A DNA stretch of 38,388 nucleotides from Aquimonas sp046318115 (GTDB taxonomy: Bacteria; Pseudomonadota; Gammaproteobacteria; Xanthomonadales; Xanthomonadaceae). Made by a program: the position numbers and the translations under genes. Under the pieces are notes generated by a model that was not told the DNA's origin, made no database searches, and saw only the letters and a program-made list of their open reading frames with translations. Below, one piece after another: positions 7,164 to 16,300 of this stretch. The stretch is from assembly GCA_046318115.1 (NCBI GenBank), contig JBKCVA010000028.1, positions 1 to 38,388 of the forward strand, read 5' to 3'. How positions within the stretch are numbered: the first letter of the stretch is position 1; each line of letters begins with the position of its first letter.

Positions 7164-9002
7164 TCACGGCAGCGAATTGGCGCCGAGATCGGCGGCACCG
7201 ACCGTGGCGCGCATCGCCGCGAACAGCTCGCGGCCGAAGCCGCTGTGGTAGTGGCTGAGATCAGCCACGGCCGGCTCGCGGGCGGCGAATTCGGCGGGGT
7301 CGACGGCGACGTCGAGGCGACCGTTGACCGCATCGACGGTCACCACATCGCCATCACGCAGACGCGCCAGGCCGCCGCCCTTGGCGGCTTCGGGCGTGCA
7401 GTGGATCGCCGCCGGCACCTGGCCCGAGGCGCCCGACATGCGGCCGTCGGTGACCAGGGCCACGCGGAAGCCGCGCTTCTGCAGCACGGTGAGCAGCGGG
7501 GTCAGCTTGTGCAGCTCGGGCATGCCGTTCGCCGCCGGGCCCTGGAAGCGCAGCACCACGATGACATCGCGCTCCAGCTCGCCGCGCTCGAAGGCCGCCT
7601 TGACCTCGTCCTGCTCGTGGAAGATGCGCGCCGGCGCCTGCACCACCATGCGGTCGTCCTGCACCGCCGAGACCTTGATGACCGCGCGGCCCAGCGGACC
7701 CTGCAGCAGACGCAGGCCACCGTCGGCGCGGAAGGGGCGATCGACCGGACGCAGCAGGCTCTCATCGCCGCTCGGTGCGGTCAGCGCTGTCCAGTGCAGG
7801 CGCTCGCCGTCGAGCTGCGGCACCTGCGCGTAGTCGGCGAGGCTGCCGCCCCACACGGTGCGCGCATCCAGATGCAGCAGGCCAGCGCGGCCCAGCTCGC
7901 GGATGATGAAGCCCATGCCGCCGGCGGCGTGGAAGTGGTTCACGTCGGCGCTGCCGTTCGGATACACGCGGGCCAGCAGCGGCACCGCATGCGAGAGCGC
8001 ATCGAAGTCGTCCCAGCTCAGCTGGATGCCGCCGGCCGCGGCCATCGCCACCAGATGCAGCAGGTGGTTGGTGCTGCCGCCGGTCGCGTGCAGACCGGCG
8101 ATGGCGTTGACGAAGCTGCGCTCGTCGATGACTTCGCCGATCGGCCGGTAGTCACCGGCGGCGTGGGTGATCCCGAAGATCTGCTCGATCGCGGCTTCGG
8201 TGAGCGCTTCGCGCAGCGGCGTGCCGGGGTTGACGAAGCTCGAACCGGGCAGGTGCAGGCCCATGATCTCCATGAACATCTGGTTCGAGTTGGCGGTGCC
8301 GTAGAAGGTGCAGGTGCCGGGGCTGTGGTAGCTGGCGGCCTCGGCTTGGAGCAGTTCCTCGCGCCCGGCCTTGCCCTCGGCGTAGAGCTGGCGCACGCGC
8401 GACTTCTCGCTGTTGGGCAGGCCCGAGGGCATCGGCCCCGCCGGAATGAACAGGGTCGGCAGATGCCCGTAGGCCAGGGCACCGATCAGCTGGCCCGGCA
8501 CGATCTTGTCGCAGATGCCCAGACAGACCACGGCGTCGAACATGTCATGCGAGAGCGCGATCGCGGTCGACAGCGCGATGACATCGCGCGAGAACAGCGA
8601 CAGCTCCATGCCGGCGCGGCCCTGGGTGACGCCGTCGCACATCGCCGGCACGCCGCCGGCCACCTGCGCGGTGTAGCCCAGCTTGCGGGCGATGCCGCGG
8701 ATCAGCTCCGGATAGCGCTCGTAGGGCTGATGCGCCGACAGCATGTCGTTGTAGGCGGTGACGATGCCGAGGTTGGGGATCACGCCCGCGCGCAGGCGGT
8801 CCTTGTCGGTGTCCGCACAGGCGGCGAAGCCGTGCGCGAGATTGCCGCAGGACAGCGCCCGCCGGTGGGTGCTCTCCGCGCGTGCCCGACGAATGCGTTC
8901 GAGGTAGGCGGCACGCGTGCCGCGGCTGCGCTCGACGATCCGACGGGTGACTTCGTCGAGGACGGGGTGGAGGGGGACGGTGGGGAGGGTGGCGGTGCTC
9001 AT
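7164..9002 (-). CDS. edd: 6-phosphogluconate dehydratase
   Basis: A 612-residue cytoplasmic iron-sulfur dehydratase of the IlvD/Edd family that turns 6-phosphogluconate into 2-keto-3-deoxy-6-phosphogluconate, the first committed Entner-Doudoroff step. Family signatures include GIVTAYNDMLSAHQPYERYP, PAMCDGVTQG, DAVVCLGICDKIVPG and GTCTFYGTANSNQ, whose Cys residues fit the cluster ligands, and a C-terminal TDGRMSGASG. The length matches Edd (about 600) and exceeds that of IlvD. It is the third gene of the pathway block, 402 bp downstream of pgl, and the gap holds only repeats. Confidence 0.96.
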   Translation of the reverse strand: MSTATLPTVPLHPVLDEVTRRIVERSRGTRAAYLERIRRARAESTHRRALSCGNLAHGFAACADTDKDRLRAGVIPNLGIVTAYNDMLSAHQPYERYPELIRGIARKLGYTAQVAGGVPAMCDGVTQGRAGMELSLFSRDVIALSTAIALSHDMFDAVVCLGICDKIVPGQLIGALAYGHLPTLFIPAGPMPSGLPNSEKSRVRQLYAEGKAGREELLQAEAASYHSPGTCTFYGTANSNQMFMEIMGLHLPGSSFVNPGTPLREALTEAAIEQIFGITHAAGDYRPIGEVIDERSFVNAIAGLHATGGSTNHLLHLVAMAAAGGIQLSWDDFDALSHAVPLLARVYPNGSADVNHFHAAGGMGFIIRELGRAGLLHLDARTVWGGSLADYAQVPQLDGERLHWTALTAPSGDESLLRPVDRPFRADGGLRLLQGPLGRAVIKVSAVQDDRMVVQAPARIFHEQDEVKAAFERGELERDVIVVLRFQGPAANGMPELHKLTPLLTVLQKRGFRVALVTDGRMSGASGQVPAAIHCTPEAAKGGGLARLRDGDVVTVDAVNGRLDVAVDPAEFAAREPAVADLSHYHSGFGRELFAAMRATVGAADLGANSLP

Positions 9003-9404
9003 GGGGGGCTCCGGGTCAGACGAACACAGCAGCAGCGCCGCTGTTCACCCCTCTCCCCGTGGGAGAGGGGACGGGGGAGAGGGTTCGGTCGGAGCAGGCG
9101 CTCCGAGGATCGCGGTGCAAGGCTTCAGAGAAATCGGTGATCGCTCGCAAGCGCGGGACGCGAGAGGACTTCCGGACCCTCTCCCCAACCCCTCTCCCAC
9201 CGGGAGAGGGGCTCAAGCGAGAAAGCGTCGCGCGAGCAGCAGCTCCGCTGTTCACCCTTCTCCCACCGGGAGAGGGGCTCAGGTGTCGAAGTTTCGCGTG
9301 AACGTCAGCTCCAACACATGCTGAAACAGCGATCTGCCTGGAAGGCTTGCGAATCCGGTGCGCCTCCTCAGCGAATCCCGAATCCCGAATCCCCCATCCC
9401 GGCT
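9003..9404. repeat. pgl-edd intergenic repeats (CCTCTCCC hairpins, GGGATTC run)
   Basis: Three hairpins of the form CCCTCTCCC-n-GGGAGAGGG occur near 9048-9070, 9189-9212 and 9255-9279. The first and third are preceded by the same GCTGTTCACCC flank, so they are copies of one element. Near 9373-9400 the short repeat AATCCCG is repeated, the reverse complement of GGGATTC seen elsewhere. No gene was found. Such elements inside a same-strand pathway block may modulate readthrough or mRNA stability. Confidence 0.7.
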
Positions 9405-10130
9405 TCAAGCACACGTCCACACATCCACCGGCCGCTCACACGCCGCCAGCACCTTCGCAATCGGCAGCTCGCCGCGGGCCAGGGCCTCGCGCAGCACGGT
9501 CTGTTTGGCTGCGCCTTCGATGTGCAGATGCAGATGTCGCGCCGCCACCAGCGCCGGCAGCGTGAAGGTGATCCGCGGTTCGGGGGCGCCGGGTGCGTGC
9601 ATGGGCAACAAGCTGCGCTGACCGGCGGGGTCCAGCGCCGCCTGCAGATGATCGCCTTCGGGAAACAGCGAGGCCGTGTGACCGTCACTGCCCATGCCGA
9701 GGATCAGCACGTCGATCGGCAGTCGCGACGCGAACTCGCGCTCCAGCGCCTCGGTGCCGCTTTCCGGTGTATGTCCGTCGATCTGCAGCGGCACGAAGCG
9801 CGCTGCGACGGCGGCATTGACCAGCAGCTGCTCGCGCACCAGCCGCGCGTTCGAGCGTTCGTCGCTGGCCGGCACCCAGCGCTCGTCGGCGAGGGTGATC
9901 TCCACGGCGCGCCAGTCGATGTCGGCCTTCGACAGTTCAGCGAAGAATCGCTTGGGCGTGCTGCCGCCGCTGACCGCCAGCAGGGCGCGACCGCGCGCGC
10001 GCAGGGCGGCTTCGAGTTCGGTGGCGACGCGCTCGGCGAGGCCGCGGGCGAGTTCCGCGCCACCGGCGAACACGCGCTCACGCGGCTGCGGGATCAGCAG
10101 CGGCACATCGCGGGCACGCTCACTCGACAT
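9405..10130 (-). CDS. pgl: 6-phosphogluconolactonase
   Basis: A 241-residue cytoplasmic enzyme hydrolysing 6-phosphogluconolactone to 6-phosphogluconate, the link between Zwf and Edd. DevB/Pgl-type motifs are present: LLAVSGGSTPKRFF near residue 50, ITLADERWVP, and ILGMGSDGHTASLFP, which holds the active-site His. The start codon lies inside the end of zwf (11-nt overlap, 10120-10130), which implies translational coupling. Length is normal for the family. The C-terminus ends in VDVWTCA immediately before the repeat-rich gap. Confidence 0.95.
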   Translation of the reverse strand: MSSERARDVPLLIPQPRERVFAGGAELARGLAERVATELEAALRARGRALLAVSGGSTPKRFFAELSKADIDWRAVEITLADERWVPASDERSNARLVREQLLVNAAVAARFVPLQIDGHTPESGTEALEREFASRLPIDVLILGMGSDGHTASLFPEGDHLQAALDPAGQRSLLPMHAPGAPEPRITFTLPALVAARHLHLHIEGAAKQTVLREALARGELPIAKVLAACERPVDVWTCA

Positions 10131-11586
10131 GGTCGCTCCAGGTGCGGCCGTCGCGCTCGATCAGGGCGACGGCGGCGCTCGGGCCCCAGCTGCCGGCGGT
10201 GTAGGGCTTGGGCGCCTCATCGCTGGCCGCCCAGGCGGCGAGGATCTGGTCAGCCCAGACCCAGGCGGCCTCCACTTCATCGCGGCGCATGAACAGCATC
10301 GGATTGCCGCGCACCACGTCCATCAGCAGGCGTTCGTAGGCGTCGACATGGCGCAGGCCGCTGAAGGTCTCGGCGAAGCTCATGTCCAGCGGCACGTGGC
10401 GCAGGCGCAGGCCGCCGGGGCCCGGCACCTTGTTGGTCAGCCACAGGGTCACGCTCTCGTCGGGCTGCAGGCGCAGCACCAGACGGTTCGGGTGGATGGG
10501 CCCGGTGACCTCGCCAAAGATTGAATGCGGCACCGGCCGGAAGGTCACCACGATCTCGGAGACGCGCTCGGGCATGCGCTTGCCGGTGCGCAGGTAGAAG
10601 GGCACGCCAGCCCAGCGCCAGTTGGCGACCTCGGCCTTCAGCGCAACAAAGGTCTCGGTGCGCGAGCTGCCGCCGAGTTCATCGGGATAGCCCGGCACGG
10701 CCTGGCCGCAGACCGCACCGGCGCGATACTGGCCGCGCACGCTCATCAGGCTGGCGTTGGCGGCGGTGATCGGCTTGAGCGCGCGCAGCACCTTCAGCTT
10801 CTCGTCTCGGATGGCGTCGGCCGAGAAGCTGGCGGGCGGTTCCATCGCCACCAGACACAGCAGCTGCAGCAGATGGTTCTGGATCATGTCGCGCATCGCG
10901 CCGGCACGGTCGTAGTAGGGCGCGCGGCCTTCCACGCCCACGGTCTCGGCGACGGTGATCTGTACGTGGTCGATGTGCTCGGCGCGCCAGATCGGCTCGA
11001 ACAGCGCATTGGCGAAGCGCAGCGCGGTGAGGTTCTGCACCGTCTCCTTGCCGAGGTAGTGATCGATGCGATAGGTCTGGCTTTCGTCGAAGCAGTGGCC
11101 GACCGCGTCGTTGATGCGCGCCGCGCTCGCGAGGTCGGTGCCGATCGGCTTTTCGATCACCACCCGCGAGGACGGCCCGTTCAAACCGCAGTCGCGCAGG
11201 CGCTCGCAGATCGGCACGAAAATGTCCGGCGCCGTGGCGAGATAGAACACCCGCACGCGCTCGCCGCCCTGCCCAATCAAGGCCGTGAGTTCGTCCCAGC
11301 CGGCCTCCTTGCGCGCATCCAGGGCCCGGTACTGCAGCATCGGCAGGAAGCCCTCAAGCAGCTCCGGGCCGGCGGCGTGCTTCAGCCAGTCGCGCACCTT
11401 GGCGCGGTAAGCGGCATCGTCCAGGCCTTCGTCACGAGCGACGCCGAGGATGCGAGTGCCGGGCAGGATCTGACCGTCGGCGAAGCGGTGCAGCAGGGCC
11501 GGCAGCAGCTTGCGCAGGGCGAGGTCGCCGGTGCCGCCGAAGATGACCAGATCGAAGGGATCGGCGGGAACGATCGCCGGACTCAT
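10120..11586 (-). CDS. zwf: glucose-6-phosphate 1-dehydrogenase
   Basis: A 488-residue cytoplasmic NAD(P)-dependent dehydrogenase oxidising glucose 6-phosphate to 6-phosphogluconolactone. The N-terminal Rossmann motif is seen in FGGTGDLALRKLLPAL (residues 15-30), EKPIGTDLASA follows, and the substrate-binding and catalytic signature RIDHYLGKE is intact. Length is typical. It is the first gene of the zwf-pgl(-edd-eda) block and is divergent from the GntR-type gene 152 bp away. A candidate promoter (TTGAAA, 16 bp, TAAATT on the minus strand) lies upstream. Control by the divergent regulator is inferred from the arrangement. Confidence 0.97.
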   Translation of the reverse strand: MSPAIVPADPFDLVIFGGTGDLALRKLLPALLHRFADGQILPGTRILGVARDEGLDDAAYRAKVRDWLKHAAGPELLEGFLPMLQYRALDARKEAGWDELTALIGQGGERVRVFYLATAPDIFVPICERLRDCGLNGPSSRVVIEKPIGTDLASAARINDAVGHCFDESQTYRIDHYLGKETVQNLTALRFANALFEPIWRAEHIDHVQITVAETVGVEGRAPYYDRAGAMRDMIQNHLLQLLCLVAMEPPASFSADAIRDEKLKVLRALKPITAANASLMSVRGQYRAGAVCGQAVPGYPDELGGSSRTETFVALKAEVANWRWAGVPFYLRTGKRMPERVSEIVVTFRPVPHSIFGEVTGPIHPNRLVLRLQPDESVTLWLTNKVPGPGGLRLRHVPLDMSFAETFSGLRHVDAYERLLMDVVRGNPMLFMRRDEVEAAWVWADQILAAWAASDEAPKPYTAGSWGPSAAVALIERDGRTWSDHVE

Positions 11587-11667
11587 GCGCTACCTCGGAG
11601 GGTCGGGGGAGATCCGGTCTGCGGGTCCGAAGTCCATCGGCATACCAATACAGCCCGGTGGTCTGCG

Positions 11668-11695
11668 AATTTACCCCTTTTCAAGGCGCTTTCAA
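11668..11695 (-). promoter_or_regulatory. candidate zwf promoter with overlapping dyad
   Basis: On the minus strand TTGAAA (11695-11690) and TAAATT (11673-11668) are separated by 16 bp, a good sigma70-type match pointing at zwf. An inverted repeat CCCCTT/AAGGGG (11674-11679 and 11694-11699) and two TTTCAAGG direct repeats 11 bp apart (11679-11686, 11690-11697) overlap the spacer. That is a plausible place for a regulator to bind. Confidence 0.5.
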
Positions 11696-11720
11696 GGGGC
11701 TTATGCTGCGCCCGGTATCT

Positions 11721-11736
11721 AATTGGTCTTGTATAC
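11721..11736 (+). promoter_or_regulatory. possible GntR/HutC-type operator
   Basis: ATTGGTCTTGTATACG lies just upstream of the GntR start. Regulators of the HutC subfamily often bind imperfect palindromes containing TGGT...ACCA halves. A second ATTGGT half-site lies on the minus strand at 11649-11644, in the presumed zwf leader. Only half-sites match, so this is a weak prediction. Confidence 0.3.
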
Positions 11737-11738
11737 GT

Positions 11739-12491
11739 ATGCATCGATTGATCGCCGAAATGCTCGCCCAGACCGACGTGGCGCCGATCGGCAGCCGCCC
11801 GCTGGCCTATATGCGGCTGCGCGAAGCCCTGCGCCGGCTCATTGAAAGCGGCCGGCTGGCGCCGGGCCAGGCCCTGCCGGGCGAGCGCGATCTCGCCGAG
11901 AGCCTGGAGCTCTCGCGCGTCACCGTGCGCCGTGCCATCAGCGGCCTGGTCAAGGACGGCCTGCTGGTGCAGCGGCAGGGCGCGGGCACCTTCATCGCCG
12001 ACCGCATCGTCAAGGCGATCAGCAAGCTGTCGAGCTTCACCGACGACCTGCGCGCGCGCGGCCTGCGCCCGCGCTCCAGCTTTCTTGAGCGTGAGACCGG
12101 CGAGGTGACGCCGGCCGAGGCCATGGCGCTCAACCTCTCGCCCGGCGCGCGCGTGGTGCGACTGACGCGGCTCCGTTATGCCGGCGACGAGCCGCTGGCG
12201 ATCGAGCGCAGCGCGATTCCGCAGGAGATCCTGCGCGATCCGGAGATGGTGCAGGACTCGCTCTACGAAACCCTGGACCGCCTCGCCGGCCGACCGGTGC
12301 GCGCGCTGCAGCGCCTGCGGGCGATCGCCTTCACCGGCGACCAGGCGCGCCTGCTGCATCTGCTGCCGGGAACACCGGGCCTCTACATCGAACGTCGCGG
12401 CTTTCTGCGCGACGGCCGCGTGGTGGAGTTCTCGCGCAGCTACTACCGGGGCGACGCCTATGACTTCGTCGCGGAGCTGCATAGCGAGTGA
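11739..12491 (+). CDS. GntR/HutC-family transcription regulator
   Basis: A 250-residue DNA-binding protein. The ATG at 11739 (MHRLIAEML) is preferred over in-frame upstream starts, which would put a nonsense-like extension across the promoter region. Residues about 15-80 form a GntR winged helix-turn-helix (YMRLREALRRLIESG, LPGERDLAESLELSRVTVRR, GLLVQRQGAGTFI). Residues about 90-245 match the UTRA ligand-binding domain of the HutC subfamily (VVRLTRLRYAGDEPLAIERS, FLRDGRVVEFSRSYYRGD). UTRA domains bind sugars, sugar phosphates or amino-acid derivatives. Divergence from zwf makes it a likely controller of the zwf-pgl-edd-eda block, where many proteobacteria use RpiR-type HexR. The ligand is unknown. 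Confidence 0.9.
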   Translation: MHRLIAEMLAQTDVAPIGSRPLAYMRLREALRRLIESGRLAPGQALPGERDLAESLELSRVTVRRAISGLVKDGLLVQRQGAGTFIADRIVKAISKLSSFTDDLRARGLRPRSSFLERETGEVTPAEAMALNLSPGARVVRLTRLRYAGDEPLAIERSAIPQEILRDPEMVQDSLYETLDRLAGRPVRALQRLRAIAFTGDQARLLHLLPGTPGLYIERRGFLRDGRVVEFSRSYYRGDAYDFVAELHSE

Positions 12492-12711
12492 GCCGGGATT
12501 GGAGCGTCGGGATCCGCGGACAGGAGACCACGTGTCCTTCTGAGCCAGGCCCCACCCCATACGGCGCTCGGGCGCTGTTGAAGGTCCAGGCGCTGGCCTC
12601 GCGCGCCGACACTGCCCGCATTCCGCCACAAGCGCTCCCTGTCGCCGCCCGCTGGCGGGCGCAGCCTGTGTTCCGACGCAGCCCGCGTCGCCCACCGCAT
12701 ACGAGTCCGCC

Positions 12712-13086
12712 ATGAAGCGCAGCCTTGCCCTCGCTCTCCTCCACTCCAGCCTGGCGCTGAGCGCGCTGGGGCTGCTGGCCTCCCCCACCCACGCGCAGAC
12801 GGCGCGCAAGGACTGCGAGGAACTGAAGTCCGAGATCGCCGCGCGCATCGAGGCCAATGGTGTGCAGCACTACCAGCTGCAGATCGTCGAACCGGATGCG
12901 AAGGACGTCGGCCGCATCGTCGGCAGCTGCAACGGCGGCACCGCGCGGATCGCCTACCAGCGCGGCACGCCGCCGAGCGAGCCGGAGGCCGCAGCACCGG
13001 TCGCCGCCACTCCGGTCAGCGCGGCGGATGCCCTGCACATGGGCCCGCCCGCGCCGCTGGAGACACTCGCCCAGCACGAGATGTAG
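12712..13086 (+). CDS. DUF1161 family secreted protein
   Basis: A 124-residue protein with a signal peptide (residues 1-28, cut near THAQ). The mature part follows the DUF1161 pattern: DCEELKSEIAARIEANGV, QLQIVEP, then GRIVGSCNGGTARIAYQR, with two Cys that could form a disulfide. A low-complexity Ala/Pro tail of about 40 residues follows (residues 85-124) and is longer than I would expect for the family. It is probably periplasmic; no function is established to my knowledge. It stands alone, 220 bp after the GntR gene, and is followed by a strong terminator. Confidence 0.8.
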   Translation: MKRSLALALLHSSLALSALGLLASPTHAQTARKDCEELKSEIAARIEANGVQHYQLQIVEPDAKDVGRIVGSCNGGTARIAYQRGTPPSEPEAAAPVAATPVSAADALHMGPPAPLETLAQHEM

Positions 13087-13131
13087 TCGATGTCCTTGGG
13101 GTTGCGGCGGTCTCCCGGCCGCCGCCCGCCC

Positions 13132-13155
13132 GGGCCAGGGATGGCCCTTTCTTTT
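13132..13155 (+). terminator. rho-independent terminator after the DUF1161 gene
   Basis: The stem GGGCCA (13132-13137) pairs with TGGCCC (13142-13147) across a GGGA loop and is followed by TTTCTTTT. It lies about 45 bp after the DUF1161 stop on the same strand. Confidence 0.8.
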
Positions 13156-13217
13156 CGCTCACCAAGCAGCACACCCCACGCTACTTTTGCCATTGCCCCC
13201 GCGACGACCGGCTGTTT

Positions 13218-13293
13218 GCAGGAGCGAGTTTGCCCGCGACCCGCAGGATGGCTGCAACGCGCAGGCTGCGGTCGCCTGCAAGCAGGCTCCTAC
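13218..13293. repeat. inverted pair of GTAGGAGC-type REP elements
   Basis: GCAGGAGCGAGTTTGC at 13218 onward and the reverse complement of GTAGGAGCCTGCTTGC ending at 13293 form an imperfect inverted pair. This matches the GTAGGAGC class of REP palindromes known from pseudomonads and xanthomonads. It lies between the DUF1161 and RND genes. No gene was seen in the rest of 13156-13362. Confidence 0.65.
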
Positions 13294-13362
13294 CAACAGC
13301 GCGAGCCTGCGAACCGAGGGTTCTTCAAGAGGCCCCACACGCAAGGCCGGACTGGGAGTCTC

Positions 13363-16300
13363 TCAAGCGCCCGAAGCCGCCAGCCTTGCACGCCTACGGG
13401 TCAGGAAGTCGATGACCCGCTGCGACGCCGGCTGGGCCACCAGGTACAGACAGGGGATCAGCACCAGGGTCAGCAGCATCGAGCTCATCAGGCCACCGAC
13501 CACGGCGACCGCCAGCGGCTGCATAAGCAGGCCGCCGGCGTCGAGGCCGATCGCCAGCGGCAGCATGCCGACCACGGTGGTCAGCGTGGTCATCAGGATC
13601 GGTCGCAGGCGCACCGCGCCGGCTTCAATCACCGCCTCCTCGTCGGTCAGGCCGCGCGCGCGACCCTGTTCGATGTATTCGACCAGCAGGATGGCGTTGT
13701 TCACCACGATGCCGATCAGCAGCACCGCGCCCAGGAACACCGGCGCCGACAGCGGCGTGTCGCTCACCCACAGCGCCAGCAGCGCGCCGCCCAGCGCGAG
13801 CGGCGCTGCCGTCATGATCACCAGCGGATTGGTCAGCTGCTCGTACTGCACGATCATCACCACCAGCACCAGGAACACGGCCAGCACGATCACCGTGTTC
13901 ATCTCGCGCTCGGTCTCCTGCACCGTCTCGAACTGGCCGCCCAGCGCCACGCCGTACTGCTCGGGCATGTCGATGGTGGCCAGCCGGCGCTGCACTTCGG
14001 ACAGGATGCTGCCGACGTCGTTCTCCGCCGTATTGAAGGCGCCGACGATGCGCTGGATGCGCAGCTGGTTCTCGCGGCCGATCTCGGCCGGGCCCTCGCC
14101 GAGCGTGAAGTTCGCCACCTGCCGCGCCTGGATGGGCCCGTTGGCGCCGTTGGCGACGATCACTTCGCCCAGGCGGTCGAGGTTCTCGACCTCTTCGCGC
14201 GGCATGCGCACGCGCACGTCGTATTCGTTGACGCCGGTGCTGTAGCGGGTCGGCACGGTGCCGGTGACGGCCTGGCGCAGGGCCTGGGCCACCGCGCGCA
14301 CGTCCAGCCCGAGCGCGGCGGCGCGCTCGCGGTCGACCTCGATCTGCAGGGCCGGCGTGCGGTCCTCGTCGTCCATCTCGACGGCATCAAGGCCCGGCAC
14401 GTCTTCGATGGCGCGGATGATCTCGCGGGCCAGCTTCTGCAGGGTCGGCAGATCCTCGCCCAGCACCTTCAGCTCCATGTCGTTGCCCGACAGGCCGAAG
14501 TTGAGCCCGCGGATGCCGTTGCTGCGCACCGCGATGTCGGCGCCGGCGATGTCGAGCGCGCTGACCTTGCGCTGCGCCTCACGCGCCCAGCGGCCGATCG
14601 GCCAGTCCGGACGCAGGCGGGCGTCTTCCAGCTGGATCGAGAGCCAGCCGCGGCCGGCGCGCTCGGACACCGTGCCGCCCCAGACGTTGCCGCCGGACAC
14701 GGTGAACACGCTGCTCACATGCGGCAGCGCGCGAATCGCAGCCTCGACCTCGCGCGTCGCGCGGTCGGTCTGCTCGGGCGTGGTGCCGGCCGGCAGGGCC
14801 AGACGCACGTTCAGGCTGCCGTCGTCGAGCTGGGGCAGGAACTCGCTGCCCAGCCGCGAGCCCAGCGGCAGCACCGCGAGCACGCTGGCGAAGGTGAGCA
14901 CAAGCACCCAGACGCGGCGCGGCAGCAGCGCGCGCAGCAGGTTTCGATACCCCTCGGTGACCGCGTGCATGAAGCGACTGAAGGCCAGGTACGGCAGGCT
15001 GCGGTCGAAGCCAGAGGAAAAGCGCAGCTTGGCCATCTGCGCCGCCAGCATCGGCACCAGCGTCAGCGCCACGGCGAGCGAGGCGACCACCGCGAACGAG
15101 ATGGTCACCAGCAGCTCGCGGAACACCAGGGTCGCAAGGCCGGTAATCAGCAGGAAGGGCAGCACTGCGGCGAGGTTGGTGAGGGTGCCGGCGGTCACTG
15201 CCGAGATCACCTCGTCCGCGCCTGCGTGCGCGGCCTGCTGCGGGTCTTCTCTGAGCTGGCTGCGGTGGCGCTCGATGTTCTCCAGCATGACGATGGCGTT
15301 GTCCAGCAGCAGGCCCACGCCCAGCGCCAGCCCGCCCAGGCTCATCACGTTGAGACTGAGGCCGGCACCGCCCATCAGCGCGAAGGTCGCCATGATCGCC
15401 AGCGGGATCGACAGCCCGATCACCACGCTGCCGCGCACGCTGCCGAGGAAGAACAGCACCACCAGCATCGCCAGCACGCCGCCCAGGATCGCTGCTGACG
15501 CCACCGACTCCACCGACCCACGCACGAAGTAGGCGCCGTCGCGGGTCGTGCTGAACACGATGTCCTCGGGGATGAAGCCCGAGGCGCGCAGCGAGTCCAT
15601 CCGCGCCTGCACTTCTTCCACCACCTGCACGGTGTTGGCGTCGGGCTGCTTGAACACCGACAGCTGGGTGGCGGCCTCGCCGTTCAGGCGCACGAACACG
15701 CGCTGCTCGCGGAAGCCGTCGCGCACTTCGGCGACTTCATCGAGGCGAATGCGGCGGTCGCTGTTGGGGATCTGCAGCAGTACGGCGGCGATGTCCTCGG
15801 CCGATCTGAAGCGGCCTTCGGTGCGCGCACGCACGTCCAGGCTGCTGCTGGTGATGTTGCCGGCCGAGACGTTCTGGTTCTCGGCGGCGAGCTGGGCCGA
15901 GACATCGGCCAGGCTCAGGCCGTAGGCGCGCAGGCGCTGCTGATCGACCACCACTTCGAGCTCGCGCTCCTGGCCGCCGACGCTGAGCACGCCGGACACA
16001 CCGGGAACGGACTGCAGCTGCGGCGCGAGCCGGTTGTCGAGCCAGTCGCGCACTTCGCGCGCGCTGCGCCGGTCCGAGGAGAAGCCCGCCTCGAACACCG
16101 CCTGCGCGCCGGGATCGAACTTCGACAGGCGCGGCGGCTCGATGTCGTCCGGCAGTTGCCCGCGGGCACGCTCGACCAGACGCGCGGCGTCCTGCAGGGC
16201 GAGATCGAGATCGGTGCCGTAGCGGAACAGCAGACTGACGTCGGTGCTGCCCTCTTCGGCCTCGCTGGCCATCAGGGTCAGGCCCTCGGTGGACGCGAGC

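Noticed and set aside
9048..9279. Rho-independent terminators at the CCTCTCCC hairpins
   Set aside because: No T-run follows any hairpin on either strand, and the copies share flanks, so a repeat family explains them better.
11658..11738. Upstream start for the GntR regulator
   Set aside because: It would place coding sequence over the promoter region and adds residues unlike GntR N-termini.
13090..15498. An 802-codon open frame opposite the RND permease
   Set aside because: Shadow of the real gene: His/Gln/Arg-rich composition and no motif.
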